Positions 30,368 through 36,241 of a stretch of 36,241 nucleotides of DNA are shown piece after piece. This stretch comes from Oscillospiraceae bacterium. Lineage in GTDB: Bacteria > Bacillota > Clostridia > Oscillospirales > Ruminococcaceae. The notes beneath the pieces are model-generated. The model did not search any database, had not been told where the DNA came from, and worked only from the letters and a program-made list of their open reading frames with translations. The position numbers were made by a program, and so were the translations under genes. The DNA lies in the NCBI GenBank assembly GCA_015067315.1, contig SVMR01000020.1, positions 1 to 36,241 of the forward strand, read 5' to 3'. Positions within the stretch are counted from its first letter, which is position 1. Every line of letters begins with the position of its first letter.

Positions 30368-31036
30368 TTAATAAATACGGAATACAAAGGCGCCGAGCCA
30401 ATCGATAGGTCTTGTTATAAAATCAAGAACTCCGGTCACGGTGCTGCTTACAAAATTTATCGGACCGTCAAGAACGCCGAACCAAAGGGCAACGATAAGT
30501 CCGATGAAAATAAGATTTTCGTACTGCATTATCTTGAAATAGATTCTTTGCGGAAGAAAATAGGTTGCGATTCTTGAACCGTCAAGAGGCGGAATCGGAA
30601 TAAGGTTGAAAACGCCGAGAGTGATGTTTATCGTAATCATATAAAGCAAAAACATCTGGACCGTTGAAAGAAAAGCGCCGGAAATTCCCATATACTGGGG
30701 AATATAGCTGAGTTTATAAAGAACCATTGATATGAACGCAAGTCCGATATTGGACATGGGACCCGCAAGGGAGGAAATCATCATTCCCTTTTTCGGATTT
30801 TCAAAATTAAGCACGTTTATCGGAACGGGTTTTGCCCAGCCGAAGCCGAAAAGAACCATTGCAATCGTTCCGAAAACATCAAAATGCATAAGCGGGTTGA
30901 GGGTCAGCCTTCCTTCCCTTTTTGCGGTATAATCGCCCATTCTGTATGCGGCGTAGCCATGGGCGCATTCATGTATCGGAAGCGAAATTATCGCAACAAT
31001 AAAACGAAGCAAAAAAGTATAAATATCAAAATTCAT
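30368..31036 (-). CDS. Site-2 protease family (M50) membrane metalloprotease
   Basis: A 222-residue membrane protein with about six hydrophobic segments. The zinc site is HECAH (His22, Glu23, His26 from the chosen start) and the second motif NLIPIPPLDGSRI (around 162-174) contains the third ligand Asp. It belongs to the short S2P-like family found before scpA in Firmicutes; SpoIVFB-like proteolysis in the membrane is the known type of function, but its target is unknown. The start is ATG at 31036 or TTG at 31048; AAGGAG is 15 and 3 bases away respectively, so the choice is open. Confidence 0.88.
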   Translation of the reverse strand: MNFDIYTFLLRFIVAIISLPIHECAHGYAAYRMGDYTAKREGRLTLNPLMHFDVFGTIAMVLFGFGWAKPVPINVLNFENPKKGMMISSLAGPMSNIGLAFISMVLYKLSYIPQYMGISGAFLSTVQMFLLYMITINITLGVFNLIPIPPLDGSRIATYFLPQRIYFKIMQYENLIFIGLIVALWFGVLDGPINFVSSTVTGVLDFITRPIDWLGAFVFRIY

Positions 31037-31085
31037 TTCCGGAATCAATATCTCCTTAAAATTTTACATAATTACTTAAATATAT

Positions 31086-31114
31086 ATTATATAGGAAAAT
31101 CCTTCTTATTACAA
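31086..31114 (-). promoter_or_regulatory. Promoter of the M50-scp-rluB operon
   Basis: TTGTAA (complement of 31109-31114), 17 bases, TATAAT (complement of 31086-31091). It would drive seven genes to the terminator at 25841. Confidence 0.75.
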
Positions 31115-31227
31115 GGGCGAAAAGGGTCGGTTTTTATTAAAGAGCGGTAAATTTTTTGTTAACCCGATATAAAATTAAATTTATTATAAAAAAATAAAAA
31201 TAATTTGGAAAAAATGCCGATAAATAC

Positions 31228-31256
31228 TTGCTTTTTTCGTTTAAGTTTGATATAAT
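31228..31256 (+). promoter_or_regulatory. Promoter of rpmB
   Basis: TTGCTT at 31228-31233, 17 bases, perfect TATAAT at 31251-31256, about 35 bases before the start. Confidence 0.78.
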
Positions 31257-31296
31257 ACGAACGTTGACTTTCTGAAAGAACAAAGGAGGTGCCACT

Positions 31297-31485
31297 ATGG
31301 CAAAATGTGATTTCTGCGGAAAAGGTGTTAGCTTTGGTATCAAAGTATCCCACTCCCACAGACGTTCCAACAGAACCTGGAAAGCTAACGTTCGTCGCGT
31401 AAAAGCTCTTGTTGATGGCAAACCTTGCCACGTATATGCATGCACTCGCTGCCTGCGTTCCGGTAAAGTTACCCGCGCTATCTGA
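31297..31485 (+). CDS. rpmB: 50S ribosomal protein L28, zinc-binding form
   Basis: A 62-residue ribosomal protein of the large subunit. It has the opening MAKCDFCGKGV, the SHSHRRSNRTWKANVRRV core, and a second Cys pair in ACTRCLRSGKV; four cysteines make this the zinc-binding (C+) form. Many bacteria also have a C- copy used under zinc shortage. AAAGGAGGTG precedes the ATG. It is a single gene with its own promoter. Confidence 0.96.
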   Translation: MAKCDFCGKGVSFGIKVSHSHRRSNRTWKANVRRVKALVDGKPCHVYACTRCLRSGKVTRAI

Positions 31486-31508
31486 TTTTAAATCTAAGTA
31501 GCTTCTTT

Positions 31509-31535
31509 TCCCCGGGAGGCTTCTTCCGGGGTATT
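31509..31535 (+). terminator. Terminator candidate of rpmB
   Basis: CCCCGG and CCGGGG pair around about ten bases, followed by TATTTTC. A stronger hairpin follows at 31571. Confidence 0.5.
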
Positions 31536-31570
31536 TTCAGTGTTCGAACACCATATTTTAACATGTTAAC

Positions 31571-31607
31571 AAAAAAAGAGCAGTCGGAAACGACTGCTCT
31601 TTTTTTG
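31571..31607 (+). terminator. Strong terminator downstream of rpmB
   Basis: AGAGCAGTCG-GAAA-CGACTGCTCT with a GAAA tetraloop, A-run before and seven T residues after. Confidence 0.92.
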
Positions 31608-31614
31608 TCTGTTA

Positions 31615-31635
31615 AGCCTTCCCCTTTAAAAGGAA
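31615..31635 (+). repeat. Truncated two-hairpin repeat, family A
   Basis: The first 20 bases resemble the opening palindrome of the family A unit at 8542 (AGCCTTCCCCTT...). The second hairpin is lost or diverged. The region 31636-31700 holds no gene. Confidence 0.45.
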
Positions 31636-31705
31636 ACCGCCGCTGCCCTCCGGGAATACTTTAATCCGGTCTGTCATTGCTGGCATACAGGAACATAAAT
31701 AAAGT

Positions 31706-31737
31706 AAAAAACGGCGGTCTTTGACCGCCGTTTTTTT
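31706..31737 (-). terminator. Terminator of the der-plsY operon
   Basis: AACGGCGGTC and GACCGCCGTT form a 10-pair stem flanked by A- and T-runs, 8 bases past the last minus-strand gene. Confidence 0.9.
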
Positions 31738-31744
31738 GTTATCA

Positions 31745-32020
31745 TTATTCAGTATCCTCCGAATCATCCTCGGCGTTATTCAGAACGTCATGGATTCTTT
31801 TTGCGCCGAAAAAGAAAATCAGCAAAGGAAAAACCGCGTACATTCCGAAAACGGGCCAGAGTTCTCCCCTGCTTTCTTCCGGAACGGAAAAATACATTCC
31901 CACTCCAAGCCAGACGAAAAACAGAAAAACAAAAAAAGTTATAACGGAAGTTGTAATAATCTTCTTTGTGTTTTTTGATAAAACCGGTTTTTCAAATTTC
32001 GGAAATTTTTCAGTAATCAT
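31745..32020 (-). CDS. Small membrane protein of unknown function
   Basis: A 91-residue protein with two hydrophobic segments (about 21-43 and 55-71) and an acidic tail (NAEDDSEDTE). The ATG overlaps the plsY stop (ATGA), so it is coupled to plsY and ends the operon. I do not recognise its family. Its coupling to plsY hints at a role in the membrane, but nothing in the sequence shows it. Confidence 0.75.
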   Translation of the reverse strand: MITEKFPKFEKPVLSKNTKKIITTSVITFFVFLFFVWLGVGMYFSVPEESRGELWPVFGMYAVFPLLIFFFGAKRIHDVLNNAEDDSEDTE

Positions 32021-32673
32021 TGTTGTTTTCTCCCGAAAGAATGTTCGGTTCCGTTTCGGAGCCTTTTAATGTTTTCCCTGTGCGCATAGAAAACAAGAAG
32101 CGCCATAAGCCCGGAAAGGAAAGTATAGGGAAGAACTTCCGTAAGCATATCCCTTCCCCCAAGCCAGAGAACCACAAAGTTCAGCACAGGATAGAGCGAA
32201 GCGCCGCAAAGACAGACCGCGGAAACGATTTTAATTATGAAAACCATCGGCGCTATTCCGATTGCGATTGTTACAAAAGCGACCCAGTTGAGGACGAACA
32301 TTGCGCCGAGGGCGGTTGAAATTCCTTTTCCGCCCCGGAACTTGAAATAAAGCGGATAGATATGCCCGATCATTACAAAAAGCGCCGCGATATAGGCAAT
32401 ATCGAACTGGAGCGCGGAAGCTTTTCCGATTTCCCTTGCAATAAATACAACTATTGCGCCTTTTGCAAAATCGCCGACAAAGGTCCATGTTGCCGCTCTT
32501 CTTCCGTAAGTGCGGAGCATGTTCGTCATTCCGGCGTTTCCGCTTCCGAAGTCGCGGATGTCGCTTGATTTACGGTATTTTGAAATGAGTATTGCCATGT
32601 TGATGCTTCCCACAAGATAGGCAATTACCGCAACGGTTATACACGCGGTAACCGTATTCCAGAAATCATTCAT
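32017..32673 (-). CDS. plsY: Glycerol-3-phosphate acyltransferase PlsY
   Basis: A 218-residue integral membrane enzyme that moves an acyl chain from acyl-phosphate to glycerol-3-phosphate, the first acylation in phospholipid synthesis. The family motifs are visible: DFGSGNAGMTNMLR at about 40-53, GHIYPLYFKFRGGKGIST near 101-118, and the C-terminal AHRENIKRLRNGTE. About six to seven membrane segments. CGGAGG precedes the ATG, 24 bases after der. In Firmicutes der-plsY is a usual pair. Confidence 0.94.
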   Translation of the reverse strand: MNDFWNTVTACITVAVIAYLVGSINMAILISKYRKSSDIRDFGSGNAGMTNMLRTYGRRAATWTFVGDFAKGAIVVFIAREIGKASALQFDIAYIAALFVMIGHIYPLYFKFRGGKGISTALGAMFVLNWVAFVTIAIGIAPMVFIIKIVSAVCLCGASLYPVLNFVVLWLGGRDMLTEVLPYTFLSGLMALLVFYAHRENIKRLRNGTEHSFGRKQQ

Positions 32674-32697
32674 TTTTTATCCTCCGAAGGAAAAAAA

Positions 32698-34026
32698 TCA
32701 GCCTTTATCGTTTCCGCGTTCGCGAACAACCATTTTAATCGGGGTTCCGGTAAGTCCGAAAGTTTCTCTTATCTGGTTTTCAAGATAACGGCGGTAAGAG
32801 AAATGGAAAAGATCCGCGCGGTTGCAGAAAGTTACAAAGGTGGGAGGATTGGTCGAAGCCTGGGTCATGTAATAAATCTTCAGGCGTTTGCCTTTATCGG
32901 AAGGGGGCTGAACTTTTGCGGTTGCGTAAGCAAGCATATCGTTGAGCATACCTGTTGAAATTCTTCTGCAGTTCTGTTCATGGGTGGAAACAATAAGCTC
33001 GAAAAGCTTGTTGATTCTCTGACCGGTTTTTGCGGAAATAAAAACAAAAGGAGCATAGGACATGAAGCTGAAATCCGTCTGGAGTTTCTTTGTGAACTCG
33101 TTCATGGTGTTGGTTTCTTTTTCAACCGCGTCCCATTTGTTGATTGCGATTACGCAGGCTTTTCCCTGTTCATGGGCATAACCGGCAACTTTGCTGTCCT
33201 GTTCGGTAAAGCCTTCGGTTGCGTCAATCATAATTACGCAAACGTCGCTGCGGTCAACCGCCATATAGGAACGGAGAACGCTGTATTTTTCGATTTCGTT
33301 GTCAACCCTGCTTTTGCGGCGGATACCTGCGGTATCGATGAGAACGAATTTTCCGTATTCGTTTTCAACTTCGGTATCGGTTGCGTCGCGGGTCGTTCCC
33401 GCCATATCCGCAACAATAACCCTTTCCTCGCCGGCAATTTTGTTGACAAGGCTGCTTTTGCCTACGTTCGGTTTACCGATAACGGCAACTTTGATTTTAT
33501 CATCTTCAACGTCGTCTTCTTTGTCGAAATCGATATGTCTGAAACATTCGTCAAGAAGGTCGCCGGTTCCGTTGCCGTGAACGGAAGAAACCGGGAACGG
33601 ATCGCCGAGACCGAGGTTGTAGAATTCATAGAATTCGGGCGGCGGAGCGCCGATTCTGTCGCATTTGTTTACGCAGAGAACAACCGGTTTTCCGCTTTTA
33701 AGAAGCATGGAAGCAATATCCGCATCGTTTGCGGTAACGCCGGAATTAAGATCGGTTACAAGAATAATAACGTCCGCGCTTTCGATTGCGATATTCGCCT
33801 GGGTTCTCATTTTTGAAAGGATGCCGTCATCGGTTTTGGGTTCAATACCGCCGGTATCCACAAGCATTACCGTTCTGTTGAGCCATTCGCATTCGCAGTA
33901 AAGTCTGTCCCTTGTTACGCCGGGAGTATCTTCAACAATTGCAAGGCGTTTTCCGGTAAGCTTATTGAAAAGGGTGGATTTGCCCACGTTGGGGCGTCCC
34001 ACTATTGCAATAATTGGTTTAGCCAT
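32698..34026 (-). CDS. der: Ribosome biogenesis GTPase Der (EngA)
   Basis: A 442-residue GTPase with two GTP-binding domains in tandem and a C-terminal KH-like domain, needed for 50S assembly. First domain: GRPNVGKSTLFNKL at 8-21, DTPG, NKCD. Second: GKPNVGKSSLVNKI near 184-197, DTAG, NKWD. The KH-like part runs from about 350. All key motifs are intact and the length is standard. GGAGGAATA precedes the ATG, 22 bases after the DUF512 gene. Confidence 0.96.
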   Translation of the reverse strand: MAKPIIAIVGRPNVGKSTLFNKLTGKRLAIVEDTPGVTRDRLYCECEWLNRTVMLVDTGGIEPKTDDGILSKMRTQANIAIESADVIILVTDLNSGVTANDADIASMLLKSGKPVVLCVNKCDRIGAPPPEFYEFYNLGLGDPFPVSSVHGNGTGDLLDECFRHIDFDKEDDVEDDKIKVAVIGKPNVGKSSLVNKIAGEERVIVADMAGTTRDATDTEVENEYGKFVLIDTAGIRRKSRVDNEIEKYSVLRSYMAVDRSDVCVIMIDATEGFTEQDSKVAGYAHEQGKACVIAINKWDAVEKETNTMNEFTKKLQTDFSFMSYAPFVFISAKTGQRINKLFELIVSTHEQNCRRISTGMLNDMLAYATAKVQPPSDKGKRLKIYYMTQASTNPPTFVTFCNRADLFHFSYRRYLENQIRETFGLTGTPIKMVVRERGNDKG

Positions 34027-34048
34027 TTTTATATTCCTCCAAACGGAA

Positions 34049-35383
34049 TTATCCGTAAATTACATCACATTCGTCTTCCGCTTCTTCGCCAAGCATTGCG
34101 CAAAGAAGTTTATATCCGTCGTTCGGCACCATGAGCACCGGAACGCCGAGTTCATGCTCAACCCATTCTGGAGTTGTATCGTCGATAAATTTATCATGCT
34201 CATAACGGAGAGTGCTTTCGCAGATGAGCACGGCGTCGCCGTTTTCTCTATTTTTAAGCTGTTTTGCAATATCTCCGCCGGTAAGAAGACCGGTTACTGT
34301 TATAAGTTCGCCGAAAAATTCGTTTTCCATTGCGAGAACGTCGATTTTAAGTCCGCTGTAACGTTTTTCCGCCGCATCCGCAAGTTCTCTTATGGTTGAA
34401 AACGCCGCTTTGCCGGTGGGGATCGTTACGTGGCGGTTATATTCCCCTTCCGGGAAATAATCGAAGGCTTCGTAAAAATCGTGTTTGAGAAGGGCGCAAA
34501 GACCAACCCCGTCCTCAAGCTGGGTGAATTCTCCGTAATATTCATATTCCGGGAACGGAAGTTCCGCTTTGATGAAAAATTCATCGGCGGCATAGAAAAC
34601 CGGTTCGCCGTATTTTTTCATACATTCCCCGCGGAATTCGTCAACAATTTTAATGACTTCGAGGGAGCTTTCCTTATCGAAGGGAGTCAGCTTCGGAAGT
34701 CCCGCTCTGCATTTTGTAAGACCGACCGGAACGCAGACAGCGCTTTCGACCGAAGGTCCGAGTTTTTCAACTTCGCTGAAGCTGTACCGGAGCTCTTCCC
34801 CGTCGTTTATTCCCGGACAGAGAACAAACTGGAGATGGAGGGTTATTCCCGCTTCCGCCATCTTTTTAAGATAACCGAGGGAATCCGCCGCATGGGGATT
34901 CTTCATCATTTCGACCCTCAGTTTCGGGTTCATCGTATGAACGGAAACGTTTATCGGGGAAAGACGCATTTTTATAATGCGGTCGATATCCTCTTCCTCA
35001 AGGTTTGTAAGGGTTACGTAGTTTCCGAAAAGGAAGCCAAGACGGGAATCGTCATCCTTGAAATAAAGGGTTTTCCTCATTCCCGGAGGCATCTGGTCGA
35101 TGAAGCAGAAAACGCATTTGTTTTTGCAGGAATGTTCCTTATCCATAAGGTAGTTTTCAAAATCAAGACCGAGGTCATCGTATTCCTGTTTTTCAACCGT
35201 TACAAAACGTTTTTCGCCGTTTTTCAAAAGTTCGATTTCAAGCTTTTTATCCGTCATATAAAAACGGTAATCAAGAACGTCTTTTATTACGTTTCCGTTG
35301 ATTGAAACAAGGCTTTCGCCAACGGATATTCCGGCTTTTTCCGCCGGGGAATTTTTTTCAACAGATGAAATAAGAACCGCCAA
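34049..35383 (-). CDS. DUF512 protein: PDZ plus radical-SAM-like domain
   Basis: A 444-residue protein with an N-terminal PDZ-like domain (about 1-65), then a radical-SAM-type motif Cys86-x3-Cys90-x2-Cys93 (CKNKCVFCFID), and a C-terminal DUF512 part (about 220-430) with PVGLTKCRAGLPKLTPF. It stands just before der in most Clostridia. The family lacks a firm function; an Fe-S enzyme working on a protein or RNA partner is inferred. The start is TTG at 35383 with AAAGGAGG about 8 bases upstream. The sequence upstream carries TATAAT on the minus strand but no good -35 box. Confidence 0.9.
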   Translation of the reverse strand: MAVLISSVEKNSPAEKAGISVGESLVSINGNVIKDVLDYRFYMTDKKLEIELLKNGEKRFVTVEKQEYDDLGLDFENYLMDKEHSCKNKCVFCFIDQMPPGMRKTLYFKDDDSRLGFLFGNYVTLTNLEEEDIDRIIKMRLSPINVSVHTMNPKLRVEMMKNPHAADSLGYLKKMAEAGITLHLQFVLCPGINDGEELRYSFSEVEKLGPSVESAVCVPVGLTKCRAGLPKLTPFDKESSLEVIKIVDEFRGECMKKYGEPVFYAADEFFIKAELPFPEYEYYGEFTQLEDGVGLCALLKHDFYEAFDYFPEGEYNRHVTIPTGKAAFSTIRELADAAEKRYSGLKIDVLAMENEFFGELITVTGLLTGGDIAKQLKNRENGDAVLICESTLRYEHDKFIDDTTPEWVEHELGVPVLMVPNDGYKLLCAMLGEEAEDECDVIYG

Positions 35384-35464
35384 GCGCCGCCCTCCTTTCG
35401 GAATTAAAAGTTTACATTATATTATAACAAATTTAATTTGTTTTTTCCATAGTTTTATCTATAA

Positions 35465-35947
35465 TTATTCTTTATAAACAAAGTGTTTTACGCCTTTTCC
35501 AAGTTCCGTAAGGAGTTTTCGGGAATCGGCAGGATAAATTTCCAGTTCCGCGGTTTTTTCCACCGGAACCCAATGAAATTCAAGGTCAAAATTTCTTCCC
35601 TCAATATGTTCTTTTGCCACGAACATTCCGTCTTTCGGGATTTTTTCATCGGTTATCTCAATCGAATAATAAAGGCATATCTGGTGGCAGGGGCTTTCTC
35701 CCCAGGGAAAAAACGCTTCCGCAACCCATTGGAGTTCGCCGACTTTTATGTCCGCGCCGATTTCCTCTTTGAATTCGCGGATAAGGGTTTCCTCATTTGT
35801 TTCGCCGAATTCAACATGGCCGCCGGGAAAAGCATAAAAATCCTCGTTTGTCGGTTTTTGGAGAAGGACTTTTCCGCTTTGAACGGCAATTCCCGCAACT
35901 CGATAGGAAAAGACCCAGCCTTCTTTTCTGAAAAGAATATCGGACAT
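35465..35947 (-). CDS. NUDIX hydrolase
   Basis: A 160-residue single-domain NUDIX enzyme that would hydrolyse a nucleoside diphosphate derivative. The NUDIX box (G-x5-E-x7-REFKEEIGA) is complete at about 46-68, following YAFPGGHVEFGE. An unusual feature is an aromatic segment EAFFPWGESPCHQICLYYSIE after the box, seen in some NUDIX groups acting on small nucleotides. ATG at 35947 has GAGGTG 8-9 bases upstream; longer starts lack a site and run into a hairpin. Its substrate is unknown. Confidence 0.87.
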   Translation of the reverse strand: MSDILFRKEGWVFSYRVAGIAVQSGKVLLQKPTNEDFYAFPGGHVEFGETNEETLIREFKEEIGADIKVGELQWVAEAFFPWGESPCHQICLYYSIEITDEKIPKDGMFVAKEHIEGRNFDLEFHWVPVEKTAELEIYPADSRKLLTELGKGVKHFVYKE

Positions 35948-36044
35948 ATTTTTCACCTCGGTTTGATTTTTCCGCCATTTCGTTTTTTCGGCAAAGCCGA
36001 AAAATCCACCGCCCTTTAAACAATGGAGGCAAGTTGGCAACAAA

Positions 36045-36071
36045 AAAGAGAGGATCTTTCGACCCTCTCCT
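36045..36071 (-). terminator. Terminator of rpmF
   Basis: On the minus strand GAGAGG and CCTCTC (36064-36069 and 36048-36053) close a loop of ten bases and are followed by TTTTTT, about 15 bases after the stop codon. A second TTTTTCGGC/GCCGAAAAA hairpin lies at about 35984-36004. Confidence 0.8.
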
Positions 36072-36083
36072 GTTTTGCAAAGA

Positions 36084-36241
36084 TTATGCTTCTTCGACTT
36101 TGACGACTTCTCTGCCTTTGTAGTATCCGCAATTCTGGCATACTACGTGGGGAGTTTTGAGTTCGCCGCACTGGGGGCATTTGCAGAATGCCGGGGCAGA
36201 GAGCTTCCAAACATTGGAACGTCTTGTATTTTTTCTTGCTT
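36084..36241 (-). CDS. rpmF: 50S ribosomal protein L32, partial
   Basis: The last 51 codons plus stop of L32, running off the window end. The visible part starts [18 protein letters not shown] and has four cysteines in CPQCGEL and CQNCGYY that bind zinc. About ten N-terminal residues (normally MAVPKRKVSK) lie outside the window. The DUF177 and plsX genes are common neighbours of rpmF but cannot be seen here. Confidence 0.93.
   Translation of the reverse strand, partial: ARKNTRRSNVWKLSAPAFCKCPQCGELKTPHVVCQNCGYYKGREVVKVEEA

Noticed and set aside
1-36241. tRNA, rRNA, prophage or insertion sequence
   Set aside because: No cloverleaf, rRNA-like segment, transposase, integrase or structural phage gene could be seen.

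Overview
The window looks like chromosome of a low-GC, spore-forming Clostridia (Oscillospiraceae/Ruminococcaceae-like Firmicute). This rests on gene content and signals: gerW next to dacF, scpA/scpB, a zinc-type L28, a der-plsY-DUF512 cluster, strong AGGAGG ribosome sites, many TTG starts, and TTGACA/TATAAT promoters that nearly all have 17-bp spacers. No rRNA, tRNA, CRISPR array, transposase or phage gene was found.

Layout. (1) 1-3300 holds the end of a NuoF-like ferredoxin-type protein, a large FAD/Fe-S oxidoreductase, a GNAT acetyltransferase, and a DUF559 endonuclease-like gene boxed in by two-hairpin repeats. Codon use here (CTG Leu, GGC/GGT Gly, CGT Arg) differs sharply from everything after about 3360 (CTT Leu, GGA Gly, AAA Lys), so this end was either acquired or misassembled. 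(2) 3364-4766, minus strand: a small HTH protein, then a lipoprotein gene that probably carries a 4-bp frameshifting duplication. The lipoprotein gene lies behind a long structured leader RNA ending in an intrinsic terminator. (3) 4767-7386, minus strand: an Mrp ATPase, HD hydrolase and MalY/PatB aminotransferase operon. (4) 7559-8488: a PfkB kinase. (5) 8542-10868: three genes (methyltransferase, NUDIX-DUF952 fusion, GNAT) between 46-bp inverted repeats, then an ADP-ribosylglycohydrolase. (6) 12174-17198: an MFS transporter, an XRE-TPR regulator coupled to an ABC exporter, and an unrecognised protein. (7) 17301-19830: xpt and a LysM-G5-M23 cell-wall peptidase. (8) 20062-25277: a plus-strand cluster of murA, a YycJ-like MBL protein, rlmH, a ParC/GyrA-like topoisomerase subunit and a small membrane protein; then secG. 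(9) 25888-31036, minus strand: M50 protease, scpA, scpB, DUF2953, gerW, dacF and rluB, a classic Firmicute segregation/sporulation operon. (10) rpmB on plus; then on minus rpmF (partial), NUDIX, DUF512, der, plsY and a small membrane protein.

The core parts serve cell-wall synthesis (murA, dacF, M23), chromosome segregation and topology (scpAB, topoisomerase A), ribosome biogenesis (rlmH, rluB, der, rpmB, rpmF), secretion (secG) and phospholipid synthesis (plsY).

The most unusual items are three. The first is the lipoprotein leader, whose promoter starts transcription at the base of a 15-bp stem and whose 5' strand can alternatively pair with the terminator arm. It is a riboswitch-like architecture that I cannot assign to a known class. 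The second is the use of two-hairpin repeats as inverted brackets around both the DUF559 gene and the three-gene cassette. The third is that the DUF559 gene takes its ribosome site and stop codon from those repeats.
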